DNA from: Microthyrium microscopicum
Taxonomy: Eukaryota > Ascomycota > Dothideomycetes > Microthyriales > Microthyriaceae
Assembly: GCA_010405405.1 (NCBI GenBank)
Contig: MU004231.1
Location: 62,001-126,000, forward strand
Length of the DNA: 64,000 nucleotides
Reading direction: 5' to 3'
Of this stretch, positions 47,923-60,984 are shown piece after piece. Within the stretch, counting starts at the first letter, position 1. Each line of letters starts with the position of its first letter. The notes under the pieces were generated by a model, which was given only the letters and a program-made list of their open reading frames with translations, ran no database searches and was not told where the DNA came from. Made by a program: the position numbers and the translations under genes.

Positions 47923-50900
47923 ATGTGGAGCTCACGATTGGTCATAACCATCAACATGCACCTGCTTCACTGAACATCTCCGGCTTGCAATATACCAATA
48001 AGGCCATTTTTATCCGCAGTCACTATCCAGTCGCTATCAAACAGGTAGACTGTCAACCCCAAACGACAGCAACCTACGTTCGAAACCTGGACTTTGCACA
48101 GTCTACAGTACTACGTTACATACCCCCAGCCTCTCATGAATATTTCCTAATGAATAGATGCATCATGTTTTAACCTGAGCTTTCCTTGTCGCCCTGTACA
48201 TTTTGCATAACCAGAACTTACGGCCTCTTTGTTGCAGCTTTGTATTTCTTTGCTATTATTATGTATAGCATGTGTTCCTAGAAATCCTGTTATTACTTTC
48301 TTTCTTCCTGCGTTGGTTTTAGCATGCTGGATTGTGCTTTTGTACCTCCAATTCCGTCGGATACTATCGTCAAGGAAAGATGTTGAGCTTCCCAGCTACC
48401 TTGTCCTATCGGAATTTGACAGCGAGCACGACTTTCAAAGCGTTTGAAATAGCGGAGCACACGTCTGATGTTCTACCTTGGCTAAGCGTTTTCTTCATGT
48501 AGAATGAGTTGAATGTGGGCCGTCTTTTTTCCGGTTTTATCTGTTACATTTGATGAATTGATGGAGCATTGCGTTGTGAAAGCGAGAGCGAGTTAATGTT
48601 GATGTATCTTTACATACACTTCTGGAGCGCTCAAATCGAAGACTATTTGTACCTGATTTAAGATGATTCTCATGCTACAGTGCTACGATACCTTGGTGAT
48701 ATCTTCATTAAACTAGCAAGCTTTGGAAACACTCTGTTCCTGTTGTGGGTGCCAGAGAGGAGTAGTGAGAAGCCCACTGTTGCATCAGTTTGGTCATTTA
48801 CGAGTTCGTTTTTGAACTCCATTGATACGCTGCGGCCTGTTATGCTAGCCAAACGCTTGCTCATACTCCAGTATGCAGAGCTTAGTAGTAATGATTCCAC
48901 TGTGAGCCCCGATTTACTGGATCAGTGTACCTGAACCAACTATAACTCAATGTTACCAGGAGGCTCTGCTAGAGGATTGACTATCACAGGAGATCAAGCT
49001 CGGGGCTAAGCGATGAGCACCCCAATTTCAGCTCTTTGCTTCTGTCTACGTGCTCGTACTGCAGCTCTAGCTAGACAAGACCACCACGCTTTGCTCGAAC
49101 AAGTGCGTGCTTTTCGGATGAGGCTCAAGAGCTGAGTAGTGAGGACCTTGCTGTCAGCCTCGTCCTGCCGTATATATGCTCGTGTTGTTGCCTCTTTCAG
49201 CGCCGTGGCATTTCACTAGCAGACGGCAACGCATGCTGTATGTATGCTTCCGTATGTCTCATGTCGTTGTACTTCAAGCTGCAGGTTAAAAGGCATGCTT
49301 ATTGCCATGCACTTCTACAGTATATGCATCGGACCACAAATTTCTGTCACTGAGGCATTTTAGGGATTATACGATGCTTGATTGGCTCGAGTTATTAAGT
49401 CTACACGGAGTATAGTATGAGAATGTCTAGTAATTGCTCTGACATGTCAAATGGAGCATCGTGGTTACGGCTTCCTTCTCGCCAACAGCGGGAGCCTCAG
49501 ACATAACTGCAATATATGGGTCTGTCTTTACAAACGAATATTTCTCTTGTCAGTGTAATGCAAAAGCTCCTAGATGAGAATCCGAAGCTGCGGTATCTCC
49601 CTGGAAAACACACGTCTGACAGTATCTAAAGACAGCGAATGCACAATACCTGCCTCCATCCCAACGCTGATTTGACAACAGTTTCAATCCATGGCCTTTC
49701 TTTCAACCGGACATTCGGGATCACTACTCGCTTGAACCCCCGTCTCCCGTCTTTTCCCGGCCGCTGATCAAATCAAAAACATGATGGGACAAGGAGAGCA
49801 TCCTCCTTGTCTTGAGACCTAGCCTGTAACCATGCTCCTGAGCTGTACAGCGCAGCACTCGTCATCCAAAACAGAGCGTTGCAAGTCCAGCCGTTTGCCG
49901 TCACAAGCCACTTACTACCTGACCATTCTGTGCGATGATGCAGTAAGCGGCGCATGTTTTAGGTGATCTCGCTCGTCTGGGGAAGAGCGGAGAATGGGCC
50001 GCGAGCGAGTATCTGGACGCCTCCGCGCACTCAAGACCATGCTCCAGAAAGCACCGGGTTTGCGGTATCGGTCGATGGGCGTCCGTCGTGATGCCGTGCG
50101 ATGGTCATATGGGTCCTGATTTGAGATTGACGGGAAGGGATCTTTAAGCGAGGAGTTTTGAGTGGTGGCTGCTGTGATCGCTATTCCAAACTGCGTTGCT
50201 AGTCGCCTAGAACATAGCGTATGATGTCGTCGACATGGATAACAAAACAGTACAAGTAAAAACTGTCAGGCAAATGTAAAAGTTGATGGCTGAAAAGAGC
50301 TGGAAGCAGCTCCAAGCGAGTGGTTGACAACCGAATGCGATCTGGTTGTGCTCCAGCTAGCCAATGTTCAGCCTTATTGGACTAGCGGAGAAGGAAGTAT
50401 TGCATTTAATCAACCGCACCGGCGCCCAACGGCGCAACGTTGGACCGTAGCACTGGGGGAAGGTGTTTTAAGCCTCATTCTCCTCATATCCCTTGACACT
50501 GCTGCGTAATCGATCAGCCAAATCAAAGTCTAGACTATCGAGTGTGTCAAATGAGAAGCCGTGTAGTGAGGGAATACAACGCCATAAACGCCATGCATAT
50601 TCATCCATGGTGAATTGGCCTTTTTGGGAAGGGTAGAATGAACTGATTTGGTCCTTGAAGTTAGGATAAACGCCATATTTGCCTTTTCCAAACAACCTGG
50701 AGTACAAATCAGGCCATTTCTAGCTTGCTCTGTCGTAACAGTGAATTCTCCAGCTCAGTGCAGCAACGCCCACGCGATTGACGTTTTGGGCGTATTTGCA
50801 ACGGCTGTACTTTTAATTTTTCTGCCTAAAGCATAGTTTTGAATTGAAGGTTGGTTCCAAGGTTGTGACGGTTGTCAAGCGGTTTGTGTCAATGCGCTCA

Positions 50901-53900
50901 CACCACGGGCCGGCGCGGATTGACAGGACGCAGCAGCATGGATGCTTAATGCTGAATGCTGTTGTGGAAAGGAGTGTAAAACTATGTCATACTCAAATCT
51001 AATAGACTCTTCCTTGTGTTAACAGCAACACACGGGGGGGAATTGTCTCGGATTCAAGCAGGGTTGTCTTGTCGTCTAGAATAGGGCGCTGAAGAAGAGA
51101 GGATGTCCTTTTATTGAGCGCCAAAGCAACCCATGTTTTCGAAAGTTCAAAGCAGCGCTTATCTTGGCCATCAGGAGTGAATGGAACAAGTCACCCTGAG
51201 AGACATCTCATAAATTCCAGGCTGGGGTGATGGCCGGCCAGTCCCAGCTGATCTTCCAGGTCCCTCGTGGCCAAGAGACAGAAATGGTTCAGGCATCCCG
51301 GGCCTCACTTCATGTCGTGCTAGTGAAAGCAAATTATCTCGGGCCATATTCCTTCCAAGCCGGTTCAGCCCGAATGCATAACAAAATATCTTAGAGTCTC
51401 GAGCGCTCAACACTAAGGTTCCCCTGTTTTGAAGTGTCAGAACTCAGAAGTGAAGTCAGCGGAGCCACCTGTCAAACCAAAGAAAGAGGCGTCGAGAATG
51501 CAAGGAACAAGCCTGAGATTCCACGTGAGATTGACAGCAACTCTTTTTTTATGGCTCAAACAACGGTCACTGGCGTGGTTGAAACGTGAAACTAGTGGGA
51601 AAAAATAATAGCTTTTCTCCTGTTCGCTTTCGGGTTTCAACCAGATCAAACTACAACCTTTTGCACGCATCAAGAGAACTAGCACATTCTTGAAATCAAG
51701 TTGCCGATGGACTTGAAGAATAGAACGGAGTCGGACATTGCCGGTACTGTCTTCTAATGAATGGCAGGTGCTTGCTCTGAGCTCAGAGGTAGTTTGGGAA
51801 CTTGCCGGATTACCAAAAGAGCAGACATGGGCATATCATTTTGAATGATATCAATCCCAACCTCTAGATCGTTTCGTTGATGATTGCCTGAACCATATCA
51901 GGGGTAGCGGTGGCCCTCTACCGGTATTTGCGGCTTGTCCTAATCAATTCATTGCCTATAGCATCTTTAAAGCGGTGCTGTTTTCCGTAATTCCGCGACA
52001 TATAAGACATTTGAAGTATTCTCTGGTTGAAGAGATCAAGGTCTCATTTGCTCACATGGAAGAGTAGGTATACTACGAAGTACTTTAAATTATCCCGTTC
52101 AGCCATTCACATTTCTCAAAGGCCTCTGTGGGCGGTGATTGACGAAAAGAGATGGAAAGCCGTGTGGCGTTTTCTTTAATAGGCTGATCTTGCGTGAGCA
52201 CATCCCTTTAGATCAATTCGACGTGGAAATCAATGATTCATTCTACAGCAAAGGGCTTCTTGACGCAAACTCAACATAAGCATGTTACGATAAAGGGAGC
52301 AACTTGCAATGCCATATTCATTCGAAAACTTTGAGCTTGTATTGACCTCGGGACCGTATGTACGGTGCAGCCGCTTCGAAATTTGTGTCGAAGCTGTTGC
52401 AATACTTGAGGTCAAAGTACAACCTTGGAAATCGTCCCTGTTTGATCTTGATGAACAGATCCCGATTGCCTTGGATACCCCAGAGAACCCACTACCTGGT
52501 TCGGTCAACCATACGGTCCATACCGATGGTCGCCTAAAGACATTGTGCTTATTAACTAACTCGTATGGGATTCAATCTTGAAATGACCATGATGCGGTGG
52601 TCAGAACTAAAAGTTGATGTTAAGAATAATGCGCTCGATGATTGTATAGGACAGCAGTCATACTGGGCTTTTCAAATACCTGTCCTATAAACCTCTAATA
52701 GCACCCAATTTCTTAAAAAATATGTTTCTCCCAGGCTGCAACACAAGATTCTTGAAACATAACCTCCGCCTCCCAGTCATACTCTTGAGGATATCAGTCC
52801 ATCCTTTGCAGCGGCTTTCTACCTAATTCCCCCGAATAGGATCATAACATGTTACAATCGGTTTGCTAGATTTACGAATTCGATGCTCCTGTGCTCTCGT
52901 CGGAAATCTTTGTTCTGCTCCCATCGTTATTGCACACCCTGAGAAGGCGTGCAGATCTAAACAAGTAGTATGATCAGGTCATACAGTAATCCCACTATCT
53001 CGAAATATACTGATGCTTTGAATGGGCCTACACTTTTCACAATAGAAGACACCTACCTAATACTTAACGTCCTGCTCTTACTGAAACCAAACACCTGAAC
53101 CGAAGAAAAATCTCCGATACCTTTGCCCAAGGCCACAACAAAACTTGACCGAAACTTAGTACCGGTAGTGCAACGTTCCCCAAAGTGAACACGCGCACAA
53201 GTGTGGTATATTTCTTATATCGATTTCTTTACCAAGCTAATGGTCAACTCTTAGCCGTTCGGTTTTGCAGGGGCTTATCCTGCAAGGACCGGGCTCCATG
53301 CAAAGCCGGAAGGTCATCCAGAAGAAGAGAGCGTTCTGCAGGTTGAATATTAATGGGAATATGCTGGTCATTGATCGATGCTCTCTCCAAGCTCCACGCA
53401 CAACCAATTCGGATTTAGGTAAGACACTGGATTGGATTCGAAATCGATACTGTATCTCTCATTGGAAGTGGCTTGCTATTGTCACATTACTATTCTATAT
53501 TCAGTCATAGTGCATACAAGGACCCTGCAGCCTCCTGACATTCTATCCTTGGGGATCATTGATGGGCTCAGCAATTGATAGTGCCAGACTTGTTGACCGC
53601 GCTTTGATAGTATGGATTTGGCGTTGATATTCAACAATGCCACTTCAGCTTCGTGGACCGCGAAGGCGTAAATCTGGCCCAGCACAGAGGTAAGTTACCA
53701 CGCGCTGGCGGCTGTCTCCACGCGTTTCCACTCCAGTGGGCTTGCCTTGGGAAGAAACCGGCTCCCGGATCCACTCCACCGGCAGCCGATGCTCGTGGCT
53801 TTTCTTTTTTGATACCCAGGTCCCTATCCAGTCTTTTCAAGCTTTGTGGTCTGTGTCATATCGCGACCTAGAGTTTGGAGGTGATCACCACAATGTATGA

Positions 53901-54653
53901 ACTGCAGAGAGTTGCCCCTAAGGGTTTCTTGCACAGACTGAACTTATCTTACGTGCCCATTCGAAGAGTCGAGAAAAGAGCCGCCCGCGAGCTGACCGCC
54001 CTGATCGTATGCATCGGCCATTCAGTCTTCAATAGGCGGATGCACGAAAGCTTGTGCTCTCCAATAGCAGCTAGGTTGTCCGAGGACGAAACAATTGCAG
54101 GTCGAATGGCGCATGAACCGCCCGTCCACCAATGCATTCCCAATGCATATCATCCGCAAAGCCGCTTGCTTGTCTGTGCGGGATTTCATGGGGTTTGACT
54201 TGGTTATGCCACATGCGACGGGGAGTTAGGTATCTTGGGCTGTTGGCTGTGGGCTGGCATCAAGCAATAATATATTCGCTGGCCATCTCTAAAGTGCCTG
54301 TGCAGGGACCTTTGTATCTGCAGACTGTTCATCAAAGAGCTCGACGCATTCTGGAATCTGATCTACTCTATCCTACCACAAAGCTTGCACTCTTTCCTTT
54401 TATTAAATCGCCTGGTCGATTGATCATTGCACACGCCCCTTTCTATTGTTATCCCTACGGTTCTTCATTGCTGCTACAACGTCAAGCGCGTTCCACAATT
54501 CTGGCTCTCTGCTTCCCTCTTCAACCCCTCTTTGCCTTTCTCCCTGCATGTGCCAGTACTGTTATATGACGAGCCTGTCCATCTCTGTCCCCATTGAAGT
54601 CTATACTGGAGAAGATTCCACCTTGTTGCGGTGACAAGTTGTGTCTTGTTGCA
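47923..54653. other. 6.7 kb region without a supported gene
   Basis: Normal base composition, no RIP signature. Several frames of 60-90 codons exist. The most protein-like is 50468-50707 on the minus strand (FKDQISSFYPSQKGQFTMDE), followed by 52309-52581 on the plus strand and 48229-48447 on the plus strand (two hydrophobic segments, probably in the RING gene's 3' flank). None has a domain, signal peptide or clear splice partner. The last 0.5 kb should be the promoter and leader of the Zn2Cys6 gene. Confidence 0.4.
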
Positions 54654-57081
54654 ATGTCCGGATTCCCGCACGCCTCTCTTCCACAACAGTACAGTCTGTT
54701 TCCGTCGTACTACACCGTTGATGAAAATGGCCAACCCATCATCCAGCCAAACGCTTATATACAAGCTGGCGGCTTGCCCGGATTCTCTCACCAAGCTCCG
54801 GATTCTTTCAATCTAGGATTCGACTTTGATGACTCAAATCGGACCATGATACCTGCTCAAGGTGGATCTCGAACTCGCCGACGAGTCGGGACTGCTGGCG
54901 AACATGTCAAATTTCGGCGCACCAGAAGTGGTTGCTATACTTGCCGAAATCGTAGAGTCAAGGTACGTCACGTTTGTATGAGGATCTCCCGAAGAAACAC
55001 TTCTAATCAAGAGTCTTCTCCTGTAGTGCGATGAAGGAAGACCGACATGTGAGCGTAAGTTTCATTCTTAAAACAAGTTGAATCATCTCGTGGCCTATAT
55101 GCCCTGACTCTAATAAAACATTAGGATGCAAGAAGGGCAATAGAGAATGTGTCTATCCGGAAGTATCCACCACATCGAAACCTCGCCGCGGAAGCTCCAA
55201 AGACAAGACGGCCAATGACGAGGGCTCCTCCGCAGAGTCCGCAGAGGATGACCTTGACGAAGAGACGATTCTGCTATCATCCATATCTGGGTCCAGTGAA
55301 CCGAACTTCCCAATCACAAGTCCCGAATTATCAGAACTTTCAACGCCAATTCTTACTCATAGCACTAATTCGCGAGAGCAAAGTAGTGAACTAATGCAAG
55401 ATGAACAAATGACACCGATCATGAGTCGTGCAAATAGCATGACAGCCAGGCCCAGATCTTTGAGCACCGATGCGTTATCCAAATATTCCGAAGATATACA
55501 ATTCTACATGCGTTATGCAAAGACTAATATGACTGCGTACCATTGGAACTACGCTCCCGATGGTTCCGATTTTCTCCAAACCGCGCTTCTCGAGGCAGCC
55601 CTTCGTTACGAGCCCCTTCTCTATGCGGTCACCTGCTTCTCAGCATACCATCATTCACTAAGCCAAAAAGACGGACATATCGGGCAATTTCTTGGATATC
55701 ACTCACGATCAGTCTTTGCGCTAAGTCAAGCGTTGGCAAAAGGTCAGAAACGAACGATCGCAACGCTACTAACTATCCTCCAGCTTGCAACGATCGAAGT
55801 AAGCCTCCAAATCCCTCCACTCTCCAATGCTAATATTCTTTTTAGGAATCTTTAGGCGATTGGGTAAATCTAATGAGCCATCAAAAGGCCGCATGCTCAA
55901 TCCTAACCGAGTTGTACACTCCCAAATCCATAATGCGACATCCAATGTTGCGGAACATCCTCAAGTGGTATATGCACTTTGATCAATATGTTGCTATGCT
56001 CTCCGGGACCCCGGCCGTCATTTCGAGAGACTGGCTAGAGGCTCAGCACGCATTTTATGTTGAAGAAGTCGAAAAATCACCAAATACGATCGTTATCCTT
56101 TACGAGGAGGCAATGTCCAAAACAAAACTCATAAGCTTCGACATATTTCAATTATTTAGTCAACTGAATACAGGAGACCTGTCAGAAGCAGAGTTTCAAG
56201 AAAAAGCGACCAAATTTGAACGGCAGCTCAATCGATGGCGAGAAGACATGCATCCAGCCTTGCTCAATCCCGAGCATCTGGTTACCGACTTTTCCGGAGC
56301 GCCACCTAGGGATCCAGATGACATTGTAGACCCATACGAGCCAGGACTTATATATAGTGGGGATTTGTTTCCGACGAATCAGTTTCTTCTTGGAGTGCAA
56401 GGTCTGAAAAACGTCTTTGATTCTAGAATGGCTGCTGTAAGAGGAGTTCCAAAACCAGATGGAGCAGCTCAAAAACTCGCATGGGATTGTGCAAAAGTTC
56501 TGGACGCCGTTCAACATTGGCCAGGGTCACCAAAGGGAGCAATGCTCTCCTTTCGCGCCATTTTCTCTCTATCTGCCTTCTTACTTCCCACGGGCGAAAA
56601 AGAGATTCGGTGGATGAGGAAAAAGTTTGCTGCCATCGAAGCTGAAGGGTGAGTCAAGATTGGTTAGTTGATGTTCATTTGCTAACAATACAGGTATATA
56701 TTCCCTGACTCAATTAAAGGACGACTTGAAGCACAATGGGGAGAAGATCTTTCAGCATGGTGGTTGCCAAATGATGAAAACCTTCCACCAGTCGTAAGAG
56801 GTATTAGAGAATTTATCTCTGAAAGATCTGCCGCTCATCAAGACGATAAAAGCGCCAACATCCGTGATATGAGAGGTATTTTCCAGACACTTAACCTGTC
56901 CGACCAGTCCAGTCCAGAAAGTACCGACATACACAGTCCTGGATCTAGTTCAAATCTACGGAGCGACAAGCGTAGCCCGCCAGACCAAGAAAAGACTCAG
57001 CAAGAACAGGATTACAAATGGCCACCAAACCTCCTGGATGCCAAGGAACTTCATCTGTATACTCAAGGAACCAACTCGTGA
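54654..57081 (+). CDS. Zn2Cys6 fungal-specific transcription factor
   Basis: Five exons (54654-54962, 55027-55054, 55125-55798, 55846-56648, 56694-57081) give 733 residues. The zinc cluster is C94-x2-C97-x6-C104-x6-C111-x2-C114-x6-C121 (GCYTCRNRRVK / CDEGRPTCER / CKKGNRECVYPE). It is split by two introns, so the second exon is a 28-base micro-exon encoding only CDEGRPTCE. A Ser-rich linker and an acidic patch (AEDDLDEETI) precede the fungal_trans_2-type regulatory region (FLQTALLEAALRYEPLLYAV, AISSLLTILQLATIE-like helices). The Met at 54654 is preferred; an upstream in-frame Met at 54594 would add 20 residues. It should be nuclear and bind CGG-type sites. The target genes cannot be inferred from its isolated position. 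Confidence 0.92.
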
Positions 57082-59756
57082 TTGAAGGTCAGAAAAGAAC
57101 AGCAATCTATGACAGTTCATAGCTCCAGAGCCATCTCACAGACTTTGAGTGCACTAAAGTGTCAATGGTATCGCCCATACCATAAATCTTGCGGTATAGC
57201 TTCTCGAGCGGCAAAAGTGTTTCCAAGCTCCGACAATTGGAACTGGAAATTTCCTTGCGTCAGTACCTAGGTAGTAAAGTGATTGACACGATCCAGATCA
57301 CAGCCGTGTCTTCCGGAGGATCTACGCATACTACCAGCATTGGCCAATTCGCTCGAGCTTCTCAAATACATGAATATGTTACCGCCTTGTGTATGATCCC
57401 ACCAGTTGATATTCTTGGATGTCGGCGCCGGACCTGATGGATTTGGGGGTAAAGCTCCGAAAGTCAAGGATATACCTTTCGGGGTAATTTTACTCATCTT
57501 GCCCGATCATTTGAACGCACAAGCAACTGTCAGGACAGCACGGTCGTAGATGATAGCTTCGACTCACGGACCCGTTCTTAATGTTGCCCTGTAGGATCTG
57601 CCTGTCTATAGTGCTATCCACACTTGGGCATACCAAGCCAAGAGCAGGGAGGACTCGAAACACTCTCCCCTTCATTGGAATTTCAGCCCTGGTCTCGCAA
57701 GGCTGTACTCGATCTTCGCTATTGTCCGCGAAATACAACCTTAAATACGAATGCACCAACCTTCAGTGAGGCATCAGATCTGACTGATGCTCTGTTCTCC
57801 ACTTCTCCATGATTCGTTCATTTTCAGTAGCTACTGGGGCATCGAAAATGTTCAACCGAGGTACACTTTTTGAACCATTTTGCGAATCCAGTTTGTCAAG
57901 CTGGGAATCAGGCGGACAAACTATTACTTCCAGGCCGATGACTATTTCGAATATCAACGGAACTATGCATAACACTCCATGTACTATAGTAGACTAGCAT
58001 GTACTCCTCGTGTAGTCCACATTACGGCCGCAAGGTACTGCTCCCCTCGATGGACATTACCATTTCAAAACGTGATGCATTGTCTCCTGATTCTTACGCT
58101 CGATTTCTCGAAAATTTAACATCATCATGATTACAAAGCTGCCATCGAGATAGCAAAGTAAAGGCCATGGCCCCTTCAGCTGCGCTGGCTCCCATATGCT
58201 ACCATCTAATGTCTAGCACTTTGTCTGCCATAGAAGGCGTTCCAACCTGTACTGTTTATGGGATGCGATGGTCATTACAGCATATCTGGTTTTGAAGCAT
58301 CTGTGAGAGCCATGGCCGCTGTGCGATCATGTCATTCACTTTGTTATTCGTGTACTTGTGGTGCAAGAACCGATAAGTTATAACATACAACAAGTTCAAG
58401 AGTCTTCAGACAAAGTGCGCTTTGCAATCTCAGTAACCAATAATTAGATATCCAAGGTACATTCCAAACTACCTTGTTCTCTGTCTTTTAGAGGCAGTAT
58501 ACAGTTTTTCCCAGCAAACATGTGTTCATGCACTTTCAGATTTTTAAATCAGAACAGATCATGCTTGAATTGGCTTTCAGACTCAAATCCTACATGGGGC
58601 TAATATTTTCATACACATTCATACTTTGCCAATGAACAGGTTCTTGCTTACGCCCAGGTAAGGACTGTGTAGACCTCCAAGATTTTCTTTCCGTCTTTGA
58701 GACGCTTTCAGAATTTAAGTCGACCTCAAATATCGTTGCTTCCTCTACGTTGCGTAGATCAATTCGATCGAATTGCGCTAACCTTTGGAATTCATTCAAA
58801 CGCACGAATCAGTCGTGCCATCAATTCCTGAAGAGAGCTCACTTGGGGATAGGAGACTACATATAGAGTGAATACAAGAAGATGTCCTCTCCCAAGAGCA
58901 GATTCTGCAAAGAATAAAGTTGGCCGCATGCAATGCAGTCAAAATAAACTGCATCAGGCTTGAAGAGGATGACAGGAAGGTTAAGGAAGTCATCTTCGAT
59001 AGTTCAAGCCTTCACTTGTCCATCATTTCCAGAACGCGATATGACTTCTATATGTCATGGTGGCTCTCGATGGCAAGGTATCCTTCATTCGGATTGATAG
59101 CGGCCATTGGACAAAAAGACATGTTCCAAGTCAAGACCAACTATTGCTGGATATATATCACAGTGAACCAGTGATACTGTTAGACAAGCTCTGAAGCTGG
59201 ACAGGCTGACAGTCAAAACAGTGTATACGAAGACGTACTCGAAATTGCGGAAGACATGCTGAGCTCACTTTCGACAATGGCCGAAAATCCTTTCATCAAA
59301 TGAACTTGTTGATGTTGAATAAGATGAAAAAAGGCGAAGTTGAGATCGATCTGGAGAAGCAAAAGGGGTCAACAGCCCTAAGATATGTAACCCTAAAGAG
59401 CAGCATCAAAATACGTCACGGGACAGCAACGCCATCCAGATTCCAGCATGAAGCCAAGCCAACCAGAGCAACCACCGCTACTTGACTTCTATCACTTGTT
59501 CTACCACTGCTGACTCTCTCACACTCAACTTGCACCTACCTTTGTCCTCTGACGCTTCATATCGCCTCCCTTCTTTGTTCTTACCCTTTCAACCTCGCCC
59601 ATCGTCTCTACTCGTCTCGCCAACACCCCAGAGACTGCTATCAGGCCCCACCTTTTGAACCTAAGCCTAAACATCTAGTCGCCCCGCGACTATTGCGAGC
59701 AGCCAGCTCGTTTCCTACACGTTTCCTTCTTCCTATCCGACATACAGTAGGCCAGT
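57082..59756. other. 2.7 kb region without a firm gene
   Basis: No RIP signature. Small frames at 58590-58805 (minus; RLAQFDRIDLRNVEEATIFE) and 58920-59174 and 59300-59485 (plus) look mildly coding but have no domain or joinable exons. They may be pieces of a decayed gene. The last ~250 bases are C/T-rich and are probably the Snf7 promoter and leader. Confidence 0.4.
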
Positions 59757-60659
59757 ATGTCTGCTGGCTGGGGTTTCGGCGGCTGGTTTGGCGGAGGCGC
59801 CGCTTCTCGCAAGGAAGCTCCCAAGAAGGCGATTCTGTCGCTGCGCGCCCAGCTAGAGATGCTATCGAAGCGAGAGAAGCATTTAGAGAACCAGATCAAC
59901 GAGCAAGATGGAATCGCGAGGAAATATGTCAGTACAAATAAGAATGGTATGTGCTATCTTTCATTGTATTGTTGGTTTGGTGATCGTGAGGCCTGTTCCA
60001 GGCAGCCGTGACTAGGCCATTTGTTGATACATGAGCATAAATGCTAACGATATTCTTATAGCCGCAAAGGCAGCGTTACGGCGGAAGAAGCAGTTTGAAC
60101 ACGCTCTAGATCAAACCCAAGGTCAGATTATGAGTCTTGAACGGGAAATACATAGCATAGAGACTGCGAATATCAACAAGGAGACACTCGAGGCGATGAA
60201 GAACGCTAGCAAGGCTATGAAAGAGATACACGGTGGTCTTACTATCGACAAGGTCGACCAGACAATGTACGTGACTACCGCAAGTTTTACATACTGTGAT
60301 ACTGACAAATTTGATAGGGAAGATCTCCGCGAACAGCATGCTATCGGCGAAGAAATCGGCGAGGCCATTACACAGTCTATTGCTACGCCAGGTTATGACG
60401 AGACTGAGCTTGAGGACGAGCTAGAGGCCCTGCAACAAGAGGCTTTGGACGACAAGTTAATGCAGACCGGCCATGTACCGAAAGATCGGGTGGATGCGCT
60501 TCCAACTGCGCCCGAAGGAGGTTTGTTTGATTCCCGTCATATGTCGAGCATTCTTATGGCTTACTAACTTCCAATCCAGTCAAAGGCAAAGCCACCGCAG
60601 TCACAGAGGACGACGAAGAAGAGGAATTACGGAAGCTACAAGCAGAAATGGCCATGTGA
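59757..60659 (+). CDS. snf7: ESCRT-III core subunit Snf7/Vps32
   Basis: Four exons (59757-59946, 60062-60266, 60318-60520, 60580-60659) encode 225 residues. The start MSAGWGFGGWFGG resembles the membrane-inserting amphipathic N-terminus of Snf7. The basic first helices (KKAILSLRAQLEMLSKREKH, AALRRKKQFEHALDQT) and the acidic second half (DETELEDELEALQQEALD) follow. The C-terminal helix LRKLQAEMAM is a MIM1-like motif for Vps4 binding. The third exon is preceded by a 51-base in-frame intron (60267-60317) without stops; its removal restores KVDQTMEDLREQHAIGEEI. Snf7 forms the spiral filaments that sever membranes in multivesicular-body sorting, membrane repair and pH/Rim101 signalling. It is convergent with Guf1. 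Confidence 0.96.
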
Positions 60660-60984
60660 GGTATCTCCAACTAATCTTAGTTCATGGCCACACAGCACAG
60701 ACTATACTCATGAGGCGGCGTTCTTTGGGACAGACTGACCTAATCTATCTTGTTTGGGTTCTTCTTTTGCACTTTGATGGCATTCTGCGCGGGATAGTAC
60801 AACTTCTTCCAAGTACAACGGGGAATAACGGATGATATACTCTTTTTGAGCTTGCTTTCTGAATTTGCTTTTGACCAGTCCGCGAAACGCTACTGGTAGC
60901 TAGCTTCTACTTACAGACATTGAAAGTGATTCGTTATCATACAAATAATATACAGCGACTGCTACAATATTCATCCCTTTCCTC
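60660..60984. other. convergent 3' intergenic region
   Basis: 325 bases between the stops of Snf7 (+) and Guf1 (-). Only 3' UTR sequence is expected here. Confidence 0.5.

Noticed and set aside
48229-48447. Small two-helix membrane protein
   Set aside because: It lies about 300 bases after the RING stop, probably in the 3' UTR. Hydrophobic short frames arise easily from T-rich DNA.
50468-50707. 79-codon minus-strand protein
   Set aside because: Composition is plausible but it is isolated, with no domain, signal peptide or splice partner. Kept only as a note.
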